DNA from: Sphingomonadales bacterium
GTDB lineage: Bacteria > Pseudomonadota > Alphaproteobacteria > Sphingomonadales > Sphingomonadaceae
DNA length: 64,000 nt
Assembly (NCBI GenBank): GCA_027486415.1
Contig: JAIXPC010000002.1
Span: 682,001-746,000 of the forward strand
Direction of reading: 5' to 3'
The notes beneath the pieces were generated by a model. That model saw nothing but the letters and a program-made list of their open reading frames with translations. It did no database searches and was not told the DNA's origin. A program made the position numbers and the translations under genes. Positions 17,153 through 27,400 of the stretch are shown here, piece by piece (position 1 is the first letter of the stretch; every line of letters begins with the position of its first letter).

Positions 17153-18652
17153 TCAGTTGTCGAGCAGGGCTTTCAGACGATCATTGACGATTCCCGGTGC
17201 CGCCTTGCCGGCCATGACGCGCATGACCTGGCCGACGAAGAATCCGAACAATTTGTCCTTGCCGCCGCGATATTCGGCAACCTTGTCGGGATTGGCATCG
17301 AGCACCGTCTGGATGGCGGCATCGATGGCGCCGGTGTCGGACACCTGTTTCAGGCCGCGCGATTCAACGATGCTGCCGGCGCTCTCGCCGGTTTCCAGCA
17401 TGGCTTCGAACACCTGCTTCATCAGCGGGCCCGACAGCGTGCCGTCCGCCGCCAGCGCCAGCAGTTCGGCCAGTGCCTCGGGGCCGACGGGGCTGTCGCC
17501 AATATCCTTGCCCAGCTTCTTCAGCGCACCGAACAGGTCGGTCGAGACGAAATTGGCGACGCGCAGCGCCACGTCCGCTTCCGGCTTGCCGACCTTGGCA
17601 GCGGTGGCGGCCAGCGCCGTCTCGAACCAGTCCGCGGTTTCCTTTTCCGCCGTCAGCACGCCCGACAGATAGGGCGACAGCCCGAGCGTGCTCTCATAGC
17701 GCGCGCGCTTGGCGGCCGGCAGTTCGGGCAGGGAGGCCCGGCACTGATCGATGAACGCATCATCGAACACCAGCGGCAGCAGGTCCGGATCGGGGAAATA
17801 GCGGTAATCGTGCGCGTCTTCCTTGCCGCGCATCGAACGGGTGGTGCCGGTGCCCGGATCGAACAGGCGGGTTTCCTGCACGACGGTGCCGCCGCTTTCG
17901 ATCACGTCGACCTGGCGGCGCGCCTCATGCTCCACCGCGGCCATGATGAAGCGCACGCTGTTGACGTTCTTGGTTTCGGTGCGGGTGCCAAAGCCTTCGC
18001 CGGGGCGGCGCACCGACACGTTGACGTCGGCGCGCATGGAGCCTTCGTCCATGTTGCCATCGCAGCTGCCGACATAGCGCAGCAGCTGGCGCAGCGCCGC
18101 CACATAGGCGCCGGCTTCGGCCGGGGAACGGATATCCGGGCGCGAGACGATCTCCATCAGGGCGCAGCCCGAACGGTTGAGATCGACGTAGGACATCGAC
18201 GGGTGCAGATCATGCACCGATTTGCCGGCATCCTGCTCAAGGTGGATACGCTCGATGCCGACGGTCTTTTTCGTGCCATCCTCCAGCTCGATCTCCAGCC
18301 GGCCTTCGCCGACGATGGGGTGATAGAGCTGGCTGATCTGATATCCCTGCGGAAGATCGGGGTAGAAATAATTCTTGCGATCAAAGCGCGACCATTTGTT
18401 GATCTGCGCGTCGATGGCGAGGCCGGTGCGGACCGCCTGGCGCACGCATTCGCCGTTGATCACCGGCAGCATGCCCGGCATCGCGGCATCGACCATGCTG
18501 ACCTGCGCGTTGGGTTCGGCCCCGAACTGGGTACTTGCGCCGGAAAACAGCTTGGCGTTGGCCGTCACCTGGGCGTGAACTTCAAGGCCAACGACGATTT
18601 CCCAATCACCGGTGGCTCCCTTGACGATGAAGGGGGCAGGAGCGTTCGACAT
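17153..18652 (-). CDS. gatB: Asp-tRNA(Asn)/Glu-tRNA(Gln) amidotransferase subunit B
   Basis: GatB activates Glu-tRNA(Gln) or Asp-tRNA(Asn) in the GatCAB complex. The 499-residue product has [12 protein letters not shown] near the start, the cradle-domain motif [22 protein letters not shown] and a C-terminal YqeY-like tail ([11 protein letters not shown]). The start is the ATG at 18652, giving MSNAPAPF; an upstream in-frame start would add 21 residues unlike the family. gatB is separated from gatC-gatA by about 4 kb of membrane-glycosylation genes. The 169-bp gap to the divergent gene at 18822 should hold its promoter. Confidence 0.96.
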   Translation of the reverse strand: MSNAPAPFIVKGATGDWEIVVGLEVHAQVTANAKLFSGASTQFGAEPNAQVSMVDAAMPGMLPVINGECVRQAVRTGLAIDAQINKWSRFDRKNYFYPDLPQGYQISQLYHPIVGEGRLEIELEDGTKKTVGIERIHLEQDAGKSVHDLHPSMSYVDLNRSGCALMEIVSRPDIRSPAEAGAYVAALRQLLRYVGSCDGNMDEGSMRADVNVSVRRPGEGFGTRTETKNVNSVRFIMAAVEHEARRQVDVIESGGTVVQETRLFDPGTGTTRSMRGKEDAHDYRYFPDPDLLPLVFDDAFIDQCRASLPELPAAKRARYESTLGLSPYLSGVLTAEKETADWFETALAATAAKVGKPEADVALRVANFVSTDLFGALKKLGKDIGDSPVGPEALAELLALAADGTLSGPLMKQVFEAMLETGESAGSIVESRGLKQVSDTGAIDAAIQTVLDANPDKVAEYRGGKDKLFGFFVGQVMRVMAGKAAPGIVNDRLKALLDN

Positions 18653-18821
18653 GGTTGCCGCTATGGCCAGAGCGCAGCCGATTGGCAAGTCTGCGCTTGG
18701 CCACCATGGCAGCATGGGGGAATATTACGACATGGACAAAGTGATTGCCCTTTATTAACCGACTGTTGGTAACGCAGCGTATCGGGCGCGGGGCCTGTGG
18801 GGTGGGCAGCAAGGGGCAGAT

Positions 18822-20402
18822 GTGGCGGCTTCCGCAGCCAGTCGAATGAGCAATGCAGCGCCCGCAACCGTGCGGTGGCCGCTTGTCGTGCTCGTGATCG
18901 CGGTGGCGCTGGTGCCGATGCTGGTCACGCCGGTGCTGCCCTTCATCGATTTCTACAACCACATCGCCAGATTTGAAGTGCTGACCACCCTGGACGGCAA
19001 TCCGCTGTTTGCCGCCAATTATGCCGCCGCCTGGGCCATCCTGCCCAACATCGGGCTGGACCTGATTGCGGTTGCTGCGCTGAAGGTCGTGCCGCTCGCG
19101 GTGCTGGCGCAGGTGCTGGCGGCGTTGATCACCGTCCTGATCTTCGCCGGCATCATCGCGCTCAATCGCGCCGCAACCGGGCAGACGGCCTGGCCGGCGG
19201 TGCTGCTGGCGGTGCCGCTGCTCTACAGCTGGATTCTCAACTGGGGCTTTGCCAATTTCCTGCTCGGTCTGGGGCTGGCGCTGCTGGGCGGCGCGTGGTG
19301 GCTGGCGGCGCGGCGACGGACCGCGTTGCGGGTGGCGGTGGCCGCACTGATCGCGCTGGCGGTGTTCTTCAGCCACGCGCTGGCCTTTGGCCTGTATGGC
19401 ATCCTGATCGCCGCGCTGGAACTGGGCCATTGGCGGCAGCAGCCGGAGCGGCGCCTCCCTGATCTCATCAAGGGGCTGGCGCTGTGTGCCGTGCAGGCCG
19501 TGGTTCCGGCCATCCTGTTCGTGCAGTCACGCACTGCTGGCGCGCCGGGCGGGATCAGCAATGCCGATGAAAGCGTGGCGCGCCTCAAGGCGCAGGGCCG
19601 GCTGCTCGATCGGCTGATCGAGCTGGCGCAGATGCGGGTGGAAACCATCGTGCGCGTGGCGGAAGGCCCATCCTATCCGGCCGATGCGCTGTGGCTGGCG
19701 GTGGCGCTGGGGTTGATTGCCTGGGCAGTCGTGCGCGGTGGCCTGCGGCTGGTGCCGGTGATGGTGCCGGCGGTGCTGGCGGGCGTGGTGCTGGTGGTGG
19801 TGATGCCACCGGCGCTGTTTGGCAGCGGCTATGTTGCCGATCGCATGCCCCTGTTCCTGGCGGCGCTGCTGGTGGCGGGCACGGCACCCGGCCCCAATAT
19901 CGCGCGGCTTCGGGTGCTGGTGCCGGCGCTGGCTGCGCTGGCGGCGGTGCGGCTGGTGATGCTGGCGGTGCAGTGGCAGGCCACGGCCGGCGATCTTGCC
20001 GATTTCGATGCGGTGGCCACGCGGCTGCCGGCGGGGCAGGTGGTGGCCGGCCTGCCGATCGGCGCGCGCCCGCACGAAGACATGCCAAACCGCTGCGAAA
20101 TGTATCCGCCGCTGCTGCTGGTGCGCCACGGCCACGCCGTGCCGCTGTTCGCCATCCGCGCCGCCCAGCCGCTGGAACTGCGCGGCCGGCTGGCGACGGC
20201 GCGCGACCGGCTGGTGGCGCAGACGCGGGGCACATCTCTGCGCGACCGGCCCGCCGAGATGATCGATGCCCTGGCCCGCGCCGGTTTCTCGCACGTGCTG
20301 TTGTGCCAGGTGTCGGCCGATCGGCCTTTCCCGGATGCGGCCTACGACATGGTCGCGCAATCGGGGCGGTTCCGGGTGCTGCGGCTGACAGGGGAGCGTT
20401 GA
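18822..20402 (+). CDS. Multi-spanning membrane protein, GT-C-like, function unknown
   Basis: The 526-residue product has about ten or more predicted membrane helices and a soluble C-terminal part. An acidic motif PFIDFYNHIARFEVL lies just after the first helix, in the position where GT-C glycosyltransferases carry their catalytic Asp-containing loop. No named family is certain. GTG at 18822 is chosen because GGGG lies 5 nt upstream; an ATG 24 nt later has no such site. The next gene, a methyltransferase, starts 5 nt after its stop. Together with the opposing GT2/GtrA genes it suggests lipid-linked sugar work. Confidence 0.7.
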   Translation: MAASAASRMSNAAPATVRWPLVVLVIAVALVPMLVTPVLPFIDFYNHIARFEVLTTLDGNPLFAANYAAAWAILPNIGLDLIAVAALKVVPLAVLAQVLAALITVLIFAGIIALNRAATGQTAWPAVLLAVPLLYSWILNWGFANFLLGLGLALLGGAWWLAARRRTALRVAVAALIALAVFFSHALAFGLYGILIAALELGHWRQQPERRLPDLIKGLALCAVQAVVPAILFVQSRTAGAPGGISNADESVARLKAQGRLLDRLIELAQMRVETIVRVAEGPSYPADALWLAVALGLIAWAVVRGGLRLVPVMVPAVLAGVVLVVVMPPALFGSGYVADRMPLFLAALLVAGTAPGPNIARLRVLVPALAALAAVRLVMLAVQWQATAGDLADFDAVATRLPAGQVVAGLPIGARPHEDMPNRCEMYPPLLLVRHGHAVPLFAIRAAQPLELRGRLATARDRLVAQTRGTSLRDRPAEMIDALARAGFSHVLLCQVSADRPFPDAAYDMVAQSGRFRVLRLTGER

Positions 20403-20407
20403 GGGCC

Positions 20408-21139
20408 ATGGACCGCAGCATTTACGATCACATGGCGCGCACGGCCGGCAGCCACTGGTGGTATGTCGCGCGCCGCCGCGTGCTGGCCGATGTGATCCGG
20501 CGCGAAGTGACGCTGCCGCGCCTGCCGCACATCCTCGAGATCGGCTGTGGCACCGGCCACAATCTGCCGATGCTGTCCACCTTTGGCAGCGTTGACGCGG
20601 TGGAACTGGACGATCACAGCCGCGAACTCGCCAGCCGGGTGCTGGGCCGGCCGGTGGTGGCATCGCGCCTGCCCGAATTGCCCGGTCTCCCCGCCGACCA
20701 GTACGACATGATCGCCCTGCTGGATGTGCTGGAGCATATCGAGGACGACCGCGCCGCCTTGCAGGCCATTGCCGCGCGGCTCGTCCCCGGCGGCACATTG
20801 CTGCTGACCGTTCCGCAGCACCAGTGGATGTGGAGCGGCCACGATGTCGCCAACCATCATTTCCGCCGTTACAGCAAGGCCAGCCTGACAGACGCCTTTG
20901 CCGGCAGTGGCCTGCGTATCGATATGCTGCAAAGCTTCAACAGCCTGCTGTTCCCGCTCGCCGTGGCGCAGCGGCTGGCGGCGCGCGCGTCCGGCCGCGA
21001 GGGCCTTGATGATGAACAGCCGCCGGCGCTGCTCAACGGCCTGTTCACGACGATATTCGGGCTGGAACGCCATCTGGTTGGGCGGGTGCCGATGCCGCCG
21101 GGGCTGTCGCTGATCGCGCTGGCATCACGCGCGCGCTGA
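20408..21139 (+). CDS. SAM-dependent class I methyltransferase
   Basis: The 243-residue product is a Methyltransf_11/23-type enzyme. It carries motif I ILEIGCGTGHNLPML (about residues 42-56), VDAVELDD, then DMIALLDVLEHIEDD and LVPGGTLLLTVPQHQWMWSGHD. This last block is common in methyltransferases near glycan genes. The N-terminus RTAGSHWWYVARRR is typical of that subgroup. The acceptor is unknown. Its last 95 nt lie opposite the 3' end of the GT2 gene, both frames appearing real. Confidence 0.85.
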   Translation: MDRSIYDHMARTAGSHWWYVARRRVLADVIRREVTLPRLPHILEIGCGTGHNLPMLSTFGSVDAVELDDHSRELASRVLGRPVVASRLPELPGLPADQYDMIALLDVLEHIEDDRAALQAIAARLVPGGTLLLTVPQHQWMWSGHDVANHHFRRYSKASLTDAFAGSGLRIDMLQSFNSLLFPLAVAQRLAARASGREGLDDEQPPALLNGLFTTIFGLERHLVGRVPMPPGLSLIALASRAR

Positions 21140-22118
21140 TCGGGGTGATGCTGGCTTCGGGCGCGATGCCCAGCCGGCCCGGCGGGCGGCCACTGCCCAC
21201 CACGTCGGCCACGATATAGAGCGGCCGGCGTTTCGCCTCGACATAGACGCGCCCCAGATATTCGCCGATCACGCCCAGCACGAACATCTGCGCCGCGCCC
21301 AAGCCGATCACGAGCAAGGCCAGCGATGTCCAGCCTTCGATGGTGCGACCGTTCAGCCACTGGAACAGGATATAGACGGCCACCAGCGCCAGCAGCACGA
21401 TCAGCCACAGGCCGGCATGGCTGGCAAAGCGCAGCGGCGCGGTGGAAAAGCCGGTGATGGCATCAAATGCCAGGCTGAGCATCTTGGTGAAGGGATAATG
21501 CGTTTCCCCGGCCAGCCGCTGGGCGCGGGCATAGGGGAAGGGCACCTGCTTGTAACCGATCCACGCCACCATCCCGCGCACGAACCGTGCCTGTTCCGGC
21601 ATCGCCATCAGCACGTCGAGCGCGCGCCGGCTCATCAGGCGGAAATCACCGGTGTCGAGCGGGATGCTGATGTCGGTCAGCCGGTCGAGGATGCGGTAGA
21701 ACAGCCCGGCCGTGACTTTCTTGGCCAGGCTCTCGCCATCGCGGCTGGTCCTGAGGCCATAGACGACATCGGCACCATCGCGATCCATCATCGCCAGCAT
21801 GTCAGGCAGCAGTTCCGGCGGATCCTGCAGATCGGCATCGATGACGAGGATGCGTTCCCCCCGGCACAGATCAAGCCCCGCCGTGAGCGCGAGCTGGTGG
21901 CCGTGGTTGCGTGCAAGGTTGAGGCAGACGAGGTGCGGATCAGTGCTGGCCAGCTGCTGCATGATCGGCCAGGTGCGATCACGGGAGCCATCGTTGATCA
22001 GCACGATCTCATGATCGTCGCCAAAGCAGCCGCGCGCTGCCGCCGACACGCGGCGATGCAGTTCGGGCAGGCAGGCTTCCTCGTTGTAGCAGGGGATGAC
22101 GACCGACAGGGCAACCAT
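21045..22118 (-). CDS. Glycosyltransferase family 2, GtrB/DPM1-like
   Basis: The 357-residue protein has an N-terminal GT-A domain (VVIPCYNEE near residue 6, VLINDGSRDRTW, catalytic DADLQDPPE near residue 93, QARFVRG). Two C-terminal membrane helices (about residues 230-295) follow. Such enzymes make undecaprenyl- or polyprenyl-phosphate sugars on the cytoplasmic face. ATG at 22118 is preferred, as AAGGA lies upstream; an ATG 21 nt earlier directly abuts the gtrA stop without a site. After the usual family ending the frame continues about 45 Pro/Ala-rich residues into the opposing methyltransferase gene, an odd extension. Confidence 0.9.
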   Translation of the reverse strand: MVALSVVIPCYNEEACLPELHRRVSAAARGCFGDDHEIVLINDGSRDRTWPIMQQLASTDPHLVCLNLARNHGHQLALTAGLDLCRGERILVIDADLQDPPELLPDMLAMMDRDGADVVYGLRTSRDGESLAKKVTAGLFYRILDRLTDISIPLDTGDFRLMSRRALDVLMAMPEQARFVRGMVAWIGYKQVPFPYARAQRLAGETHYPFTKMLSLAFDAITGFSTAPLRFASHAGLWLIVLLALVAVYILFQWLNGRTIEGWTSLALLVIGLGAAQMFVLGVIGEYLGRVYVEAKRRPLYIVADVVGSGRPPGRLGIAPEASITPISARVMPARSATAPAASAPAQPDGVPARISS

Positions 22119-22139
22119 GGTCTCACATCCTTTTGTCAT

Positions 22140-22535
22140 TCAGCGGAACACGACGACCCGATTGAGAATAAACCCGACAGGCGTGACCAATGCAACCCCG
22201 GCCACCGTTGCCGCCAGCAGGCCGATGTGCGGCGCTGCCAGCGTGGCGACGGCGGAAAACAGCGCGCCGCAGATGATGTTGACCAGCACGAAGCGCACGG
22301 CTTCCCCGGCCCAGCGACCCGATCCCGCGCCTCGCGTGTTTCCGAACGTCCAGAAGCGGTTGAGCAGGAAACTCTGTATGACGCCGGCGGCATAGCCGAT
22401 GGCACTGGCAACGGGCATCGCCAGCCGCGGTTCCAGCAGCCAGATCACGCCATAGCTGACGCCCGTGTTGGCCACGCCGACCAGGCCGAAACGCACGAAC
22501 TGCGCCAGCCCCTGCCGGGTGGCGAGATCGCGCAT
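22140..22535 (-). CDS. GtrA-family membrane protein (putative flippase)
   Basis: The 131-residue product has four membrane helices and the family marks FVRFGLVGVANTGVSYG, QSFLLNRFWTFG and GFILNRVVVFR. GtrA proteins are thought to flip lipid-linked sugars made by GtrB-type transferases, here encoded directly downstream. Its ATG overlaps the gatA TGA (ATGA), so it is translated as part of the gatCA transcript. A coupling of tRNA amidation genes with glycan genes is probably only operon packing. Confidence 0.88.
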   Translation of the reverse strand: MRDLATRQGLAQFVRFGLVGVANTGVSYGVIWLLEPRLAMPVASAIGYAAGVIQSFLLNRFWTFGNTRGAGSGRWAGEAVRFVLVNIICGALFSAVATLAAPHIGLLAATVAGVALVTPVGFILNRVVVFR

Positions 22536-23989
22536 CAGGGCCGCGCGGTGAAGCCGGCGGCGCGTTCGATGGCGAGGCCGGCATCCAGCACGCCAGCTTC
22601 ATCCAGCGGACGGCCGATGATCTGCAGGCCCAGCGGCAGCCCCGTCGATGACAGGCCGGCCGGCACGCTCATCGCGGGCAGGCCGGCAAGGCTGGCCGGC
22701 ACGGTGAAGACGTCGTTCAGATACATCGCCAGCGGATCGGCCTTGGCGCCAAAGGCAAAGGCCGGGCTGGGCGCAGTCGGCGTCAGCAGCACGTCGCACT
22801 GGGCAAAGGCCTGTTCGAAATCGCGCGCGATCAGCGCCCGCACCTTCTGGGCCTGGGTGTAATAGGCGTCGTAGAAACCGGCCGACAGCACATAGGTGCC
22901 GATCATGATGCGGCGCTTCACTTCCTTGCCAAAGCCGGCGGCGCGGGTGGCAGCATACATGTCGTGCACGTTGCCGCCCGGCGGCGTGACCCGCTGGCCG
23001 TACCGCACGCCATCATAGCGCGCGAGGTTTGACGAGGCTTCGGCCGGCGCGACGATGTAATAGGTCGGCAGCGCATATTTCGTGTGCGGCAGCGAGACGG
23101 AGACGATTTCGGCACCTTCGGCCTTCAGCCAGGCGATGCCCTGATCCCAAAGGGCGGCGATTTCCGGATCCATCCCGTCAAGGCGATATTCGGTCGGAAT
23201 ACCGACCGTCTTGCCCTTCATGGAGCCGGTGAGGCCGGCGGCGAAATCCGGCACCGGGATATCCAGGCTGGTCGAATCCTTGGGATCAAAACCGCACATC
23301 GACGTGAGCATCAGCGCGCAATCGGTGACGGTGCGCGCCATCGGCCCGGCCTGATCGAGCGAGGAGGCAAAGGCAATCGTGCCCCAGCGCGAGCAGCGGC
23401 CATAGGTGGGCTTGATGCCGGAAATGCCGACGAACGCTGCGGGCTGACGGATGGAACCGCCGGTATCGGTGCCGGTGGCGCCCGCACACAGCCGCGCCGA
23501 CACTGCTGACGCCGAACCGCCGGACGAGCCGCCGGGCACCAGTTCGGCATCCGAACCCTTCGCTTTCCACGGACTGATGACGCGGCCATAGGCGCTGGTC
23601 TCGTTCGACGAGCCCATGGCGAATTCGTCCATGTTGAGCTTGCCGAGGAACACCGCGCCGTCGCGCAGCAGATTGGCCGTCACGCCGGATTCATAACGCG
23701 GCACGAAGCCTTCGAGGATCTTCGAGCCGGCGGTGGTCTGCACGCCTTCGACGGCAAACAGGTCCTTGATGCCGAGCGGAATGCCGGCGAGCGGCCCGGT
23801 GCGGGTGCCGGCATCGACAGCGCGGGCCTGTGCCAGCGCCATTTCCGGGGTTTCGACGATATAGGCATTGAGATGGCGGTTGGCCGCCATCGCATCAAGA
23901 TGCGCCTGCGTCAGTTCGACGGCGCTGAACGTCCTGGCGTCCAGCCCGGCCTTCATTTCGGCCAGCGAAAGATCAGTCAGCGCGGTCAT
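22535..23989 (-). CDS. gatA: Glutamyl/aspartyl-tRNA amidotransferase subunit A
   Basis: GatA is the amidase that releases ammonia from glutamine for tRNA transamidation. The 484-residue protein has the full amidase-signature triad: K75 ([10 protein letters not shown]), cis-Ser S155 (PGGSSGGSA) and nucleophile S179 (TDTGGSIR). The length is normal. Its start overlaps the gatC stop by 1 nt and its stop overlaps the gtrA start by 3 nt. Confidence 0.97.
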   Translation of the reverse strand: MTALTDLSLAEMKAGLDARTFSAVELTQAHLDAMAANRHLNAYIVETPEMALAQARAVDAGTRTGPLAGIPLGIKDLFAVEGVQTTAGSKILEGFVPRYESGVTANLLRDGAVFLGKLNMDEFAMGSSNETSAYGRVISPWKAKGSDAELVPGGSSGGSASAVSARLCAGATGTDTGGSIRQPAAFVGISGIKPTYGRCSRWGTIAFASSLDQAGPMARTVTDCALMLTSMCGFDPKDSTSLDIPVPDFAAGLTGSMKGKTVGIPTEYRLDGMDPEIAALWDQGIAWLKAEGAEIVSVSLPHTKYALPTYYIVAPAEASSNLARYDGVRYGQRVTPPGGNVHDMYAATRAAGFGKEVKRRIMIGTYVLSAGFYDAYYTQAQKVRALIARDFEQAFAQCDVLLTPTAPSPAFAFGAKADPLAMYLNDVFTVPASLAGLPAMSVPAGLSSTGLPLGLQIIGRPLDEAGVLDAGLAIERAAGFTARP

Positions 23990-24276
23990 TATTCGATCAC
24001 CTTCGGCACGGCGAAGAAGCCGCTGGCGGCCTCCGGCGCGTTGGCGAGCACCTTGTCCGGCATGGCGCCATCGGTCACCACGTCCTCGCGCCAGCGCAGG
24101 GCGCCGGGCATGACGCTGGCCATCGGTTCGACGCCGCTGGTATCGACTTCGCCCAGCTGTTCGACCCAGCCCAAGATACCGTTCAACTGCTCGGTCAGGC
24201 CGGGCACTTCATCATCGGTCACGGCGATGCGCGCCAGGCGCGCGATCTTCCGCACGGTTTCGCTGTTCACAGACAT
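23989..24276 (-). CDS. gatC: Glutamyl/aspartyl-tRNA amidotransferase subunit C
   Basis: GatC is the small scaffold that holds GatA and GatB together. The 95-residue product begins [19 protein letters not shown] and ends with the typical [10 protein letters not shown]. The ATG at 24276 is chosen over an open extension of 12 residues (Arg/Pro-rich) that is not family-like. It heads the gatC-gatA-gtrA-GT2 operon. Confidence 0.95.
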   Translation of the reverse strand: MSVNSETVRKIARLARIAVTDDEVPGLTEQLNGILGWVEQLGEVDTSGVEPMASVMPGALRWREDVVTDGAMPDKVLANAPEAASGFFAVPKVIE

Positions 24277-24353
24277 GGGCCAGCCGCTAGCAGGCGACGC
24301 GCGCCGCAACAAGGGGCGTAAAGGCCACTGCCGCCAACAGGCTTGCGACCGTC

Positions 24354-24441
24354 GTCACGTCAACGCCGGGCTGTTACGGGCGCGCGTTGTCACGTCAACG
24401 CCGCGCTGTTGCTGGCGCGCGTTGTCAAGTCAACGCCGCGC
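24354..24441. repeat. 35-bp tandem repeat, about 2.5 copies, hairpin-forming
   Basis: Copies start at 24354, 24389 and 24424. The first two are 35 nt each and differ at about four positions. The third keeps only 18 nt and covers the stop codon of the glutamate dehydrogenase gene. The block GCGCGTT-GTCACGT-CAACGCCGCGC can fold back on itself with one bulge, so each unit junction is a small hairpin. The array fills the gap between gatC and the 3' end of the dehydrogenase gene and may act as repeated terminators. Too few and too short units for CRISPR. Confidence 0.75.
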
Positions 24442-27400
24442 GTGCCTGCCCGGCGATGTGGGCCAGCATGGCAGCCGTCGTCAATCCGCTGTCGCGCGCC
24501 CGGGCGATGGCGGCCGCGATGCGCTGCACCCGCGCCTCGTTCGCCTTCAGCCACTGGCGCAGCACCGGCACCGGATCGCCGCCTTCCGGCACGATGGCGC
24601 GCAGCAGATCAAGCCTGATCTGTTCGAAATCGCGCACCAGCGATGCGGTCAGCAGCCGTTCCCACGGATCGGCGGGGTTCATCGCCATGGCCGCGCCGCG
24701 CGCCCAGTCCAGCCCGGCAACCTCGCCCAGCAACGTGTAGGCCTGGGCGGTGGCGGAAATGTCCAGCTGGCGCGCGCCGGCCAGCAGCGACACGCCAACC
24801 GCGCCATCCAGCGCCTCGATGCGGACGATGGCCGCCGCCAGTTCCGCCGGCGCACCGGCAGCCGCCAGTGTTGCCGCGGTGCGATCCAGCTGGGCGCGCA
24901 CTTCGGCCTTGACCAGCTTGTCGAGCGACTTGCCCAGCGCCGCGAGGCCCGGCGCGGTGGCGGCGACAAGGTCGCTGGCGCTGTGTCCGCCGCCCAGCCG
25001 CACCAGATCGGCCACCTGCGCCCGCAGCACGGCCTGTGCCGCCAGATGCAGGGCGGCCGCCACCGGTGCCGGCACGTCGGCGGTGTCGATCGCCTGCCAC
25101 AGCGCACCAAAGCCGAACAGGTCGCGCGCCGCCACGAAGGCGCGGGCCACATCGGCAATGCCGGTACCCAGTTCCTCGGCGATTTCAAACGGAGCCGACA
25201 GGCCGGCGCGGTTGATCAGTTCGTTGGCCAGCTTGGTCGCGACCAGTTCACGGCGCAGCCGGTGGTTGAGGATGGCATCGCGGTGCACGTCCTGCATCGC
25301 GGTCGGGAAGGCGGCGATCAGATCGGCTTCCAGCAGCGGATCATTGACCACGTCGCTCACCACCAGCCCATCATAGGCCGCCATCTTGGCATAGGCCATC
25401 ACCACGGCGAGTTCGGGGCGGGTCAGGCCTTCGCCGGCCTGTGCGCGCTGGGCCAAGGCCTCATCGGATGGCAGGCCTTCCACCTTGCGATCCAGCCCCA
25501 CCCGGCCTTCCAGCACCTGGATCAGGCGCTGATACACCGGCACCGCGGCCGCACCACCGCCCTGCGCCAGGCTGATCGCCTGCGTCTGCAGCCGGTTGTC
25601 GCGCAGCACGAGAGCGGCGACATCGTCAGTCATCACCTTCAGCAGCGCGTCGCGATCCGGGCGGCTCAGCCGACCGGCGGCCACCTCGCCGTTCAGGGCG
25701 ATCTTGATGTTGACCTCGTGGTCCGAACAATCGACCCCGGCCGAATTGTCGATGAAGTCGGTGTTGAGCCGGCCGCCGACGCGCGCCAGTTCGATGCGGG
25801 CGGCCTGGGTGAGGCCCAGGTTGGCGCCTTCGCCGATCACGCGCGCCCGCACGTCTTTCGCATCGACGCGGATGGCATCGTTGGCGCGGTCGCCGGCATC
25901 GGCGGCGGTTTCGGTGGAGGCCTTCACATAGGTGCCGATGCCGCCGAACCACATCAGGTCGACCGGCATCGTCAGGATGGCGCTCATCAGTTCGGCTGGC
26001 GTCATCGTGGGCACGCTCACGCCCAGCATCGCCTGCACCTGCGGGCTGAGCGGGATCGACTTCAGGCTGCGAGGGAACACGCCGCCGCCTTCGGAAATCA
26101 GCGCCTTGTCATAATCGTCCCAGCTCGATCGCGGCAGGGCGAACAGGCGCTGGCGCTCGGCAAAGGCCGCCGGGATGCCGGGATTGGGATCAAGGAAGAT
26201 GTGGCGGTGATCAAAGGCTGCGACCAGCGCCACCACCGGCGACAGCAGCAGGCCATTGCCGAACACGTCACCCGACATGTCGCCCACGCCGGCGGCGCGC
26301 ACGCTCTGGGTCTGCACGTCGATGCCCATCTCGCGGAAATGGCGCTGCACCGAAATCCACGCGCCCTTGGCGGTGATGCCCATCGCCTTGTGGTCATATC
26401 CATTGCCGCCGCCCGAAGCGAAGGCGTCGCCCAGCCAGAAGCCATGATCCTCGGCAATGCCATTGGCAGTGTCGGAGAAAGTGGCCGTGCCCTTGTCCGC
26501 CGCGACCACCAGATAGGGATCGGGCGCATCGTGGCAGACGACGCCCTCGGGCGGGATCACGCTGCCATCCACGGCCAGGTTGTCGGTGATCGACAACAGC
26601 GCGCGGATGTAGATGCGATAGGCTTCGGTGCCTTCGGCCAGCCAGGCATCGCGGTTCGACGCCGGCGGCAGCAGTTTCGGATAGAAACCGCCCTTGGCGC
26701 CGGTGGGCACGATTACCGTGTTCTTCACCTTCTGCGCCTTCACCAGGCCCAGCACCTCGGTGCGGAAATCGTCGCGCCGGTCAGACCAGCGCAGGCCGCC
26801 GCGTGCAATCGGCCCGCCGCGCAGGTGGATGCCCTCCACCCGCGGCGAGAACACCCAGATTTCGCGATAGGGAATGGGGTGGGGCAGGCCCGGCATGGCG
26901 GCGGAATCGATCTTGAACGCCATGGCTTCCGGCCCGCCCGGCACGAAGAAGTTCGTCCGCAGCGTTGCCAGCATCGCCGACTGGTAAAGCCGGATGATGC
27001 GGTCATCATCGATGCTTGACACGCCCGCCAGCGCGGCCTCGATGCGGGCCTTCACCTCGGCTTCGGCGGTCGCGCGGTCGGCCACGTCGGGGGCAAAGCG
27101 GGCGGTGAACAGCGCCACCAGGTCGCGGGTGATGCCGGGATAGCGCTTCAGCGCGTCCACCGCCGTCATCACGCCATAGGTGACACCGGTCTGGCGCAGG
27201 TAACGGAACCAGGCGCGCAGCAGCGAGGCATCGCGCGCCTCCAGCCCGCAAGCGGGAATCAGCGCGTTGAAGCCATCATTCTCCCGAGCGCCCAGCAGCA
27301 CGTCGGTGAGCGCCGATTCCAGTCGCGCGGCAAAGGCCGGGAAATCAGCAAGGATGTCGGCATCGGGCACTTCGCAGATGAAATCGTTGATGCGTCCCAG

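Noticed and set aside
24354-24441. CRISPR array
   Set aside because: Units are directly adjacent without spacers and only two and a half copies exist.
23873-27019. An open frame of about 1,050 codons on the plus strand opposite the glutamate dehydrogenase gene
   Set aside because: It mirrors a well-identified gene in a high-GC genome, has no domain, a biased His/Arg/Gly composition and spans the gatA/gatC region as well.
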